From positions 36,499,512-36,563,511 of the forward strand of contig NC_074719.1 of assembly GCF_947242115.1 (NCBI RefSeq): a DNA stretch of 64,000 bases. The letters run 5' to 3'. The translations under genes and the position numbers were made by a program. Shown piece by piece: positions 35,168 to 45,800 of this stretch. The notes beneath the pieces were generated by a model, which made no database searches, was not told the DNA's origin, and saw only the letters and a program-made list of their open reading frames with translations. The DNA comes from Biomphalaria glabrata. Its lineage: Eukaryota; Mollusca; Gastropoda; Planorbidae. How positions within the stretch are numbered: the first letter of the stretch is position 1; each line of letters begins with the position of its first letter.

Positions 35168-36967
35168 TTTTTTAACTTTTTTTTTTTTGTTATTATTGTT
35201 AATATATTAATATCTGATAGTTGAATGCTATACTGGAAGCACAGTCCACAACTGTCTTGTAGTAAGATTTTTCTGCAAACATGTTTCTGTTGAACTAGAA
35301 TACCTTTTTTTTTGTTGTTGTTGGTCAGTTTTATCTAAGCACATTCTTGTTCTGTTTCAACGTGAGATCCCATCTCCTTTTATTTTTTAGATTTTAATTT
35401 GCTATTCCTCCCAACTCATTTTTGTTGACTTCTAATGAAAATATGTTACTACCAGGATACCAATTTAAGATGTCGTCTGTTAATGCACATTTTGAATGTT
35501 GTATTGCTAAGTTGTTGTGGCACTGGGACTGTTAGGTATTGCCCACCAGCATGCCCCAAACTGAATGGTATGTAGAATCTAGTGTTGATGTTTTTTTTAT
35601 GATAAATGTGAAGACAGGGTATATGTATAACATATAGACCACATAGATCAAGTTGTGAATCTTGGTCTGAATGGGAGACAAAAAATGTCCAACATTGCTG
35701 AGGCCATAATTGAAATGTTTGAGTACAGTTAAATACTCACATAATCTTACTGAGTATTAACAATAATTTTGCTACCTTGATAAAAGATTGATTTGTGGAC
35801 AATAGATTCTCTGTGACTATATTTTAGTTTGGTGTTAAAATATTCCTAATTTTATTGTTAACCTATTATTGTAGGAATGTTTTCTTGACCACTTAACTCT
35901 CTTGTTTTGATGTGAGCATCACTTAGCTCATACGCAAAAATATAATTTTTTTTTATGTTTAATAATTTGTAACTCACATACTGGTAATTTATTAAGTTTT
36001 CATCTTTTCCCTATCTTTGTATTTATCATGATAATATTCTAGCTTAAACCAATCAATTTATAGATGAATGTTGATAACTATTATGAACACAGGGGCTACA
36101 TAATAACTTTTCTGATGTATTTATTTAATATATGAGAAAGACATCCCCATTAGCTAAACCAAGGTAAAGCTAAAAGATATTATAAACAATGCAATTATGA
36201 ATGTATAGTAATTCAACCTTGATATTATTTTAATTCTAGACAAAATCAATGCAACTTTGTTTACTTAGACTAATATCTCTTTGACCACTTAAAAAATACA
36301 AAGAGTTGATAAGTGTCTAGATTAATAAGCATTGGTTTTAACTCTTTGACCTATGCCTATTCATCCAGTAGAGCTAGATATAGCCACTTGTGTAGCAGGG
36401 TTGATTCTACATGCTAATTTAAGGCAAGTGCGGTGATAATGATAATGTACCTTTTGTTATGTGTGCAAGCCTTAAATCAGACAATCATTGATCCAATAGC
36501 TCATGCGACAGGATCTCACTTTCTTTCTGACTATAGGCCTACTGGCTTTTTGTATTTTGATCAGGGCTTCCAAAACTTTTTTCTTTTAAAGAAGTAAAAA
36601 CATGTATTCTAAACCCATATGTTCTTAATATCATTTATTTTTTATTTAAATAAAAAAGGAATAATGCTTAACACTTATTAAAATTATCAAAAGATATTTT
36701 AATTCATCTTTTTATTTTACTAGAATGTGTATTCAGCATTGTTTATCTTCCCCCTTGCATTATAGAATACCAGCACTCAGCCTTTTCCCTAAGTGTCCCA
36801 AGTCAAAGGGGCAGCAAGTTGTTGTTTTTCTAAGAGGTTGATAGCTTGGAATGTTAACAGCCATTATGTTTGATGCCATATTTTCCTACATTAAAACAGA
36901 ATGCTAATGTTAAATTTTTTTTTATTCTCTATTTTGTTGACAAATACACAAAATCCTATGGTGACAA
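35168..36967. other. Intergenic or 3' UTR, no gene seen
   Basis: AT-rich sequence with no ORF that shows protein character and no recognised element. Confidence 0.5.
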
Positions 36968-37392
36968 CGGGGCCGGCCTTAGGTAAACCAGGACTACCAG
37001 CTAGAGACTCCAACTGGTCGAGGCCTCAAATGGAACTGAAAGAAATGTTTTGTTAGAGAAAAAAAATGTGACGGTTCAAATCTCAAACGTAGCAGAACTC
37101 TTTGGTTCTATGTCTACTAGTCTAGCTCTAAGCCTTTACTGTCATTCATGAATGTTCAGATCTACTTGTTAGACTACATATGTTAGAAGACCATTGCTTC
37201 TTTCTTTTGCTGAAATGTTGATCATGCCTATGAAGCACCTTTGTGCTATTGGTGCTCTATGAATTTAACTTACATTTAGATATAGATACAGGAACATTGT
37301 TAGTTTATTGCTTATTTGGTGTTTTTCTATTTCATTTGGGGCCCCACCCTATTCACTTTGCCTAGGGCTTCCTATTACCTAAGGCCAGCCCT
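36968..37392. mobile_element. hAT-type MITE, about 425 bp
   Basis: The left end reads CGGGGCCGGCCTTAGGTAA and the right end, read inward, AGGGCTGGCCTTAGGTAA. These termini resemble those of the relic at 10884-11567 (CAGGGCCGACCTTAGG). Flanks GGTGACAA and GGTGACAT match at 7 of 8 positions. Exact boundaries are uncertain by one or two bases. No coding is present. Confidence 0.72.
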
Positions 37393-37413
37393 GGTGACAT
37401 TATTTGTGTGTGT

Positions 37414-38567
37414 CACTGGCGGATCAGGGGGACGGTAGGGTCAATCACCCCCCCTTCCCCAAAAGTGGGGGGGGGGGGGAGGAGGGGTCGGACGAATTTT
37501 AGTATAGAAATCACACAATTTGTACACGAATTTATTACTTATGTTAATAATATATACTAATTATTTATATTTCAACCTATTTTTAGATTATTTCGCCCCC
37601 CCCTCCCCATTAGTATGTTGACCAATTTGGTGGGATGGGGAGGTGGCGATGGCACCAATCCCGCCAATCCACCATAAACTTTTGAGTGGGGGGAGGGGCA
37701 GGCAAATTCATATGTAACAATCATAGCTTGTTAACAGAAACAATTAAATATCTATATAATTAATACTTGTTATTGATAATTTAACGAGCTTTATATTATA
37801 TCGTTCCCCTGTTAGCCATTGGGTGGGGGTGGGGCGAATACATTTACTGCCTAACCTAAACCCTTTGAGTAGGGGGGGGGGGGGGGGGTTCCTACTTTTA
37901 TTTAGAAATCATAGTTTGTGAACAAAATTATTTGAATTACTATATAATTTTTATATATATATCGCTGCACTTCTGGTATCTTAGCCGATTCAGTGAAGTG
38001 GGAGGGGGGGGGGAATTGTTTCTAGCCCTTTGAGTGGGGGGGGGTCCTATTTTTATAGATAAATCATAGTTTGTGAACAAAATTAGTTAAATATCTAAAT
38101 AATATAAGATACATATTGATTTTTAACCCATTTGTATATTATGTTGCACACAGACTCTGATCTCAAATTTTATCATTAGTAAATGTAAAATGAAAAAGGG
38201 TTGTACCAGGTACATGCAATATTTTTTTCGGCGGCGATCCTCAAAGTCTTAATCTAAATATGTTGGGTATCTTTTTTCAAGAACAAATCGTTGTAGTTGC
38301 AATGTAGTAAGGGCCTGTAAATTCATATTAGAATATTTTTCAAGTAAAAGATTTTCAAAAGGTCCTTTTTGAATAGGATGAATAATGAGCTGTAGATGTC
38401 AGGAGAAGAATTTGTTAAGAATGCAAGAAAACGCTTGTGGCTTGGCCCCAGACCCCACTAGGCCAGCTTACAGCGACCCCCAGATCCCCTAGCTGTCAAG
38501 AGAAAGGCCTCAACATGGCTGTTTTTTTCTCTCCAAAGGTTGAGAAACACTGCTTTTTTAAATTTTA

Positions 38568-38625
<58 letters not shown>

Positions 38626-38729
38626 GCTGTGCGCGCATTTATGCTTAGGGTTAGGGTTTACTGGGTGTTAGGGTTAGAGTTTGTAAAAAATTGCCCCCCC
38701 CCCACTCCAAAGTTCTGGATCCACTAGTG
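37414..38729. mobile_element. hAT-like element with internal G/C-tract repeats, 1.3 kb
   Basis: The left end starts CACTGGCGGATCAGG and the right end, read inward, CACTAGTGGATCCAG. The flanks GTGTGTGT (37406-37413) and GTGTATGT (38730-38737) agree at 7 of 8 bases. The left half consists of about four diverged units of 170-190 bp, each with a long G or C run and an ATCATAGTTTGTGAACAAAA-type core. There is no transposase frame. A second hAT-like terminus (GGTTGAGAAACACTG near 38538-38552) suggests nesting. Confidence 0.7.
38571..38617. repeat. (AT)n microsatellite
   Basis: About 23 AT units lie inside the hAT-like element at 37414-38729. Confidence 0.95.
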
Positions 38730-39481
38730 GTGTATGTATGGATGTGTTTGTTTCATCACAATCGAAGATTTGCATCAGCTTGCCATAGCCTAGAAAACAA
38801 GACGAAACATTCTGACAGAGTATTCATTACTGCTCTACTTAATGTTTGTATTGTGTAAGTAAGTCCTCAGGAAATCTGGTTGCTAAATGATGAGATTTGC
38901 TAATGAATGATTTATGTTGTCATTTTTTCCTTCTGATATTCACTGCATTCATATCATTTAAATAATTTAGTATGCTCTAAATGTGTTTTTTTTAATTTGT
39001 CTCTCCAACATTGAATTGGAATAGTCAATTTATTTTTACTACAGAATTTTGTAGCTTTCAGTTTTGTTTCCTGTGTTTCAATTGTTCTAACATTTCTGGT
39101 TCTCCTTGTTGCTTCATGTTCTCATGAAATCCTTTCTGCATTAACAGCAATGCATTGTTTGAATTCTTTGAAACTGTCTCATAGTGTTAAGGGGAGAGAA
39201 TAGAAATTAACACTGTAGATTTCTTTTGTATATTACAATTTTTTTATATACATTTTTTTGTAAACACGGGCAGAGGTGCATTTGTGCCACAGTTCTTCAT
39301 TAACATAAAAATAGTTTCAAGTATTTAAAATCTATAATGATAACATGTTTAAATAAGTGAACTTTAATTTGATTCTTAGTTTCAAAATGGAACACTTAAT
39401 TCATTATTATTGCTTTCAATCGATTATCTCATCTTGCTAACCTTAGTATTTATATAGCAAATTTTCCAAATTTGTTTTGTA

Positions 39482-39935
39482 TAAAGCTTATGTCAACTCA
39501 CACAGTCTGTCTGGTTAAAAAGTTTGAACATGTTTTTCTTTCATCTTCCCATTCTCAGATCCAGGTAAAAATTTTGCACAATTATTCATTGAACCTGACA
39601 AGACATGAATCAATCAATAAAGTTAACCAATTAGTTAATTAATTGTTGGTGATTAACTGTTTTGATTTATATCAAAATAAGGGGAATAAATGCTACTTAA
39701 TGAGAGATGTGGATTGGATGTATATATGGATTAATCCCCTTACGTTTGAAACGTTTTTTCTCCCACTTCCAATTTTGGGTAAAGTTGAAATTTTTCATAA
39801 TTATTCATAGTCAATGACAATACACGAATTAATTCAAAAATTAACCAATTAGTTAATCATTTAGTGCTAATTAATCAATTTTGTTTTAGATAGCAGAATG
39901 GGAGCTAAACCATGTAATTTAGCGGTTCGTTCCCT
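39482..39935 (+). repeat. Unnamed dispersed repeat family, copy B, internally doubled
   Basis: It matches copy A from AAGCTTATGTCAACTCACAC through AGTTAACCAATTAGTTAATT. It then repeats the middle part a second time (TTTCTCCCACTTCCAATTTT, later ATTAACCAATTAGTTAATCA). The right-hand end seen in copy A is missing. Confidence 0.7.
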
Positions 39936-40830
39936 TTGATAAGCATTGTTTTTAAAAAGTTTTTTTTTGTATTGCTTGTTTAAAACTTCAATCAGAAAAG
40001 AAGTATCATTGCTAAACATAGCATCTCATACAGCAAAAAAATGTCTTTGTCTGGAACTATATGTTAAAATGTCAATGTTCTATGCTGGATACTCGATAAG
40101 CTCCTCTCTAAAAGTCTAAACCACACTTTTGTATGTGTTATAGTATTATGTCTATGTATGTAGTATTAGTTTCCATTCTATATCTAGTTATTGATCTCAT
40201 GCTTTGTGTCTGTTATTTTATCTGTTTAACTTGTGGTAAATAGGAGTAGAAATCAAAAGTTAGAATAATTACAGTAATGGTTTCTGTAATGGCCAGTTAA
40301 AAGATGTTTTAACCAGGCACATTTCATTGTCCTTATTGTTTATGTAATAATATTTTCTTAGTTCAAATATTTGTGTTATTATGTCAGTTAATTGTTTGAA
40401 CTGATTGGTGCCTAATTATTGTCTTTTTTTCCCCCAGTTCTTTGTAACTTGCTTGAGACCATCATTGCATTTTGATGTGATCACAAACATATACTAGTTC
40501 ATTTGTATAACACTGTTTCATTGTCGTCTCATATCTTTGTTGTGTGTAAAGAAAAAAAACAGTCTGATGCTCAATATAGTTAACGCGGGGCGTGGTAAAC
40601 ATTTTTGTTTTTCACATAAATGATGTGGTCAGGTGTGATTTAACACTGAATATGATATTTCATGTTTATCTGTGGTCCAATGCATGTTCAATGCTGTATT
40701 TATTTCATATTTATGTGGTCAGAATTGGTACACTTCAAACTTTATTTAAAAACTGGACACGGTACACTATATTGTTGATATTTATATATTGGTTTGTATT
40801 AACACCTTCCGCTACTTTTGTATCATGTTA

Positions 40831-40836
40831 TGAAAT
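40831..40836 (+). terminator. Candidate distal polyadenylation signal, plus strand
   Basis: AATAAA is followed within 20-40 bases by a T/GT-rich stretch (GACTCTTGTGTTTTTG). It could end a long RGL 3' UTR of about 10.8 kb or belong to an unrecognised transcript. Nearer signals exist at 30403, 31753 and 32680. Confidence 0.4.
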
Positions 40837-40954
40837 AAATCCTCAATGTTTTACTGACTCTTGTGTTTTTGTTTAGTTCTTGTAAGATTTTTAAACTCAA
40901 ACTTGATTTAAAAAAACACAAACAACAGAATTGTATTATTCTTATTCTTTTTTT

Positions 40955-40960
40955 TTTATT
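40955..40960 (-). terminator. Candidate polyadenylation signal of VAMP4
   Basis: TTTATT on the plus strand is AATAAA on the minus strand, about 1.85 kb after the VAMP4 stop. It sits roughly 120 bp from the plus-strand signal at 40831, so the two convergent genes may end nearly tail to tail. Other minus-strand hexamers may exist nearer the stop. Confidence 0.35.
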
Positions 40961-42805
40961 ATTAACCATAGAAGTCCAATAAAAAATTCAAATGCATAAC
41001 CCATTATGCAATAAACAAAAAGATAAAAAGTCATTATGGATCTTGTGTGATGAAAATGAGCTTTGAAAACATGGAGAAACAAAACCACATATACAAAACA
41101 ATTCTTTCCCAGCCAACAAAAGAAACATACAGCTGGTAAAAATATGTACATTTCACTGAATGAAAACCTCTAATGATATAGAATCTAGGTGAAGAACAGA
41201 TTAGGCTGAACAAAGTCATTAGACCAATGTGTGAGAGTCCACCTTTAGTTTTGTGATAAAAAGGTTTCTTGATTGGCCAACAGAAAAACATCACATTTAC
41301 TTCTTGCTGACAATGTCATGGGCTAATATTTTAATGGCTAACTCAAGGACTTTTCTTAAGAGATGCGGGTAATGGGAGCATGAATAATATAGCTAAGAAT
41401 AAAGCCTGGAATGACCAGGACAGAATTCTTGTTTTTTAAACCAAGTTTTTAGCTACAAGGGCATTTAATTGTAGACTTTCAACTTTGCTCTGAGAGTGAT
41501 GGATACAAACATGCATCAATGTTGGTTTCATCAAGGCAGTGGTTACCGCAGGTCCTAATATTCCGCAACAGTATATTCACATAGGGTTAAAGGTCACTTA
41601 AATTTGTGGTGTGACTTCAAAAAATAAAAAAAAAAAGAAGCCATGAATGTTCAGTCTCAAAGAGCCTATTAAGATTTATGCTGATTTTTTGTTAAGCCTT
41701 TAAACCAAATAATGTAAGTTAGGGTAACCATATTACTTCAACATGAACTTCAATAAATAAACATGAAAAAATGGAAACAAAACATTAAAAGGACAAAAAA
41801 AAAACTACCTCATAATAAAAATATCCACCAAACCTGTGGTTGCTCCTTTGCAGCATTCACAAAGTGAGATCTTGCCCCCATTGTTCTGTCATAAAATTGG
41901 CAAAATGCTATTCATGACTTTAGGATATCTCTCAGCATTTTATTAGAACTACCAAAAGTGAGCAACCGTTAGGAATGAAATACATCAAACATTCACTTGC
42001 CCATTTGGCAGAAACACATTAAACCTCAAATTAATTATCAAAAGTTCAAAGAAAACTGGAGTGTCAAAACTTTGTACATTTATGTACACACACTCACACA
42101 AAATTCAATTGTAAATACAAAATTATTTTTTGCATTCACGTACAGGGGATTCCTGATAATTCAAACTCGCATAAATAAAAATTCTGCTTAACTTGAATTC
42201 TAATCATTTAATTTCCTTTCTTTGACCTTACTGAAAAAATAAAATATGTAGTCCTTTATGACCAGTTCCTGATAATCCAAATTTCCCAAGCTCATACAAA
42301 GCCAGCAGTTAATTCTGACATTGGTTCATCTCTATTATCACATTTTGTGTTTTTCATGTATGGCAAGTATGAGGTGTTATTGGGTGAGTGTACTATTGGA
42401 ACTAAGATACCAATGCTTCAGAACTAAAAAAATAACTGGTCAAGAAAACCATTGCAAAGAAACATTTACTTTTAAACACTTTATCATATAAAATACTCCC
42501 AACATCCTGCACTCAATAAGGAAAAAAACTTTGTTATAAATTTTTAAAAGCTGTACAATAAGTTAAAATGTCAAATATCACATAGAACTGAAATAATTAC
42601 TGTTTTAAAATAAATAGACTTCAAGATGTAGAAAGAAGAAGAAAATCATTTTCAAATATTAATCATTACAAAAATATTAAACAAGATAAATTCTGAAACA
42701 ATATTTATCCCTTTTTACTTCTGCCTAAAACTCACAACTCTGTCGCCTGGATATCCATCTGTAACAACGGCATTGGGTCAACATCCTTCAACACACTGGA
42801 CTGTT

Positions 42806-45800
42806 TTAACTGGAGCCTGAATACTGGACCACTATGATGACTGAGAATTGAACAACAAAGACAAAACTTCATTGAATAATTATTGAAATAAATGAGAGAA
42901 TAATTAACTAGCCAATGAAAACAATTTAATTAATAAATTATTGACTATAAAAAAAAAAAAAAAGAAAATGATGTGCTAACATTTTATCAAGATCAGTGTT
43001 CCTTTATTTTAAGTAAGTATTGGACCGCATTAAATATATTGGAAAATCTAACATCTTTATGAGACAGAATAAGAACTCCAAAGTAGAGAGTAGAAAACTG
43101 ATGGGAAAATCACGGGTGTACGCATAAGAACCAATAATATCAATAATTCCACAGGTTCTTAAGTCATTACATTTATTGTAAAGATGATGGGAATTATTAC
43201 AAAATCTAACATAATTTAAAATAACCTAAGTGTGGTAATGAAAGATTTAACTTAGTCAAGTTTTGAAACAATTTGATTATATCCTTGGTTATTGACTAGA
43301 GCCAACTTAATCCAAATGCTACTATAAAGATTTCTGTAATTTTAAAATCCTTTTTTCTTTGGCCATTTCATCAATTATAAGATTGTAAATCAGCTGAGGT
43401 GGTTAAGACTGTAAACTGGTTAAAAAATAACTTAAATACCCCTTTCAGACCTTGCGATCTATAGGGCAGATGTAGGTGTCTTTACTGCCTTTACTTTCCC
43501 CAACTAATGTCAGGCATCCATAAGATTTGGGTGGACTCAGGTATGTCTTAAAAAACCTAAAGCTAAAAATCTCCTCAGTCTTCACTGAAATTCAAACCTA
43601 AGACACCTCAGTTTGGAAGCCAAGCTATTTATCACTCAGCCATCATGCCCCCTTAAATGGGTTTAGAAAATGTGAAAATGTGTAAAGCTCTAAAATGTTA
43701 TGTTTTACATGCTTCAGATCTGATTTGAACATAGTCACATTCTAGCCCAAACCCTTAACAGAATGACAGGGGACAGTGGCAGGCAGGGATAAAAAACCAG
43801 GATCATAGAGACTATTGAAAGACAGTTCAAAGCACATACCACACATACAGACAGCCATCATGACAGCAAAAAAACAAAGAGAGAAAAATGCGGAGTTTCA
43901 GTTAAAAAAAACACAGAAAAACTTACTGACAATAATTGTAATAATAACAACAACAACACCAGCAATGATCAGCTTCATCTGAAAAAGAAACAAAATAGTT
44001 TGGAGAGTGTTAGTCAAACTGAAATGAAACATCACATCAGTTAATTTATATTTAAAATATATTACAAACATTTGTTTAGCCCTTCATTATCCACCATATA
44101 CAATTCCACCAATTATGGATACTTGTCAACTCCAAAAAATCCATTTTCTATAAGTTTGGGGGTGGGTTAGCAGAGTGGTACAACACTTGTCTTTCAAATT
44201 GCGAGGTCTTGAGTTCAAACAAATTCAGATCCCAGAGAAAACTGATATTATGAACATTGGGATTTCAGTAAACCTCAGAATCAACCCAACTCTGATATGT
44301 AACTGATAAAATAATATACAAAACCATAATAAGACCAGCAGCAATGTATGCAAGTGAGACCTGGACACTGACTAAGACATCAGAAAATTTACTTAATAAT
44401 TGGGAACGAAAAATTCTTAGGAAAATCTATGGTGCCATACAGGATGAAACAGGGTGGAGAACACGCACTAACCATGAGATATATCAATTATATGAAGACC
44501 CACCAATAGTGAAATAAAAAAGAACAGACTACGTTGGGCAGGTCACCTTGAAAGAATTTCAGATAACAGAGGAGCGAAAATCATATACAGGCAAAAACCA
44601 AAACGCAGGCAACCCAAAGGCAGACCCCGAATGCGATGGATTGATGATGTAGAAGCTGATCTGCAACAGCTTGGGGTTAGGGCGTGGAGACGAAAGGCCC
44701 AGGAGAGATCTGAATGGAAGGATGTGTTGAAGCAGGCCAGAGCCCTTCATGGGCTGTAGCGCCACTGGGATGGATGGATGGAAATGCGGATGGCTACAAG
44801 AAACCCTGCTAACTGTAAGCCAAGGAAACAGATGAGCTTGCCATCATCTGCCCCTAAAGACCACAAGGTCTGAAAGGGGTCACTTTCCTTACTTACTACC
44901 ATACACTCTTGTTGAAGTACTGGCTGTGTTGGCCAGTGTGTAATACAAATAGAAGTCACAGATATTGAGCAAGAAAAGAGTGAATTTAGGATATCCTTGA
45001 TATAGCTTTCCTTTCTTTTTGCTATCAGCCAAAAAACAAAAAAATAAAAGATATATTGTTTCTTTTTTGTTTGCACCAAACAGGATGAGTGATCTAAGTC
45101 TAAGTAAGTGAGGTTAGTACTGTAATCCTAGCCTAAAAAGTTGTATGAAATAATAAAATTTACTAAATATCTAGAGGCCCCCCCCCCCCAACCAAAAAAA
45201 AAAAGTTTCCTACTCTGCAGTTCTTCCACCACATGGCTTTATGAAGATTTTTAGATCTGGTCCTGAACATGTCTGAATGACTTGATAAACTCTCTGGAGA
45301 CAAACACAGAAGAAAAAAAGTTAAAAACATTCTAAAATGTGATAAAATATCTATGCAGTTAATACACAAAATACTTTAAAACTGAAGACAAAAATAAAAT
45401 AAAATGAAAATTTTACAATAATTTGCACAAGAAAAAAATGGTTTTGTTGTTGAAAAAAGAAATAAAAGAATTAACAAATTAACTATAGACCTGTATCTCT
45501 CTTGTTACTGCTCCAATCTCAAGGCCAAGAGAGGTTAACCTCATAATTGCATTAGAGTACTTAGAAATATAGTCTCAACTCTCACAACATTCGTTCAACT
45601 GGTAGATAAAGTCTACAGAGAGAAAACAATTTTTTTTAGCTCTATTCATAAATCTGACCCAGAATTGAACATTCCTCTTCAAATACTAAAAATCTGTATG
45701 CAGAGTGTATATCAAGGCCTCCATTGAACAAGTGAAGATGTATTATATAAGACAGGTTATTATTTAAGATGCTGAATAGGATGTTATTTCTCCATTACAT

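Noticed and set aside
38646-38682. Interstitial telomere-like TTAGGG repeats
   Set aside because: Only three or four imperfect units (TTAGGGTTAGGGTT) inside a repeat-rich element; too short to mean a former chromosome end.
40592-40876. 94-codon plus-strand ORF ending near a polyadenylation signal
   Set aside because: AT-rich, hydrophobic, without a recognisable motif; more likely 3' UTR.
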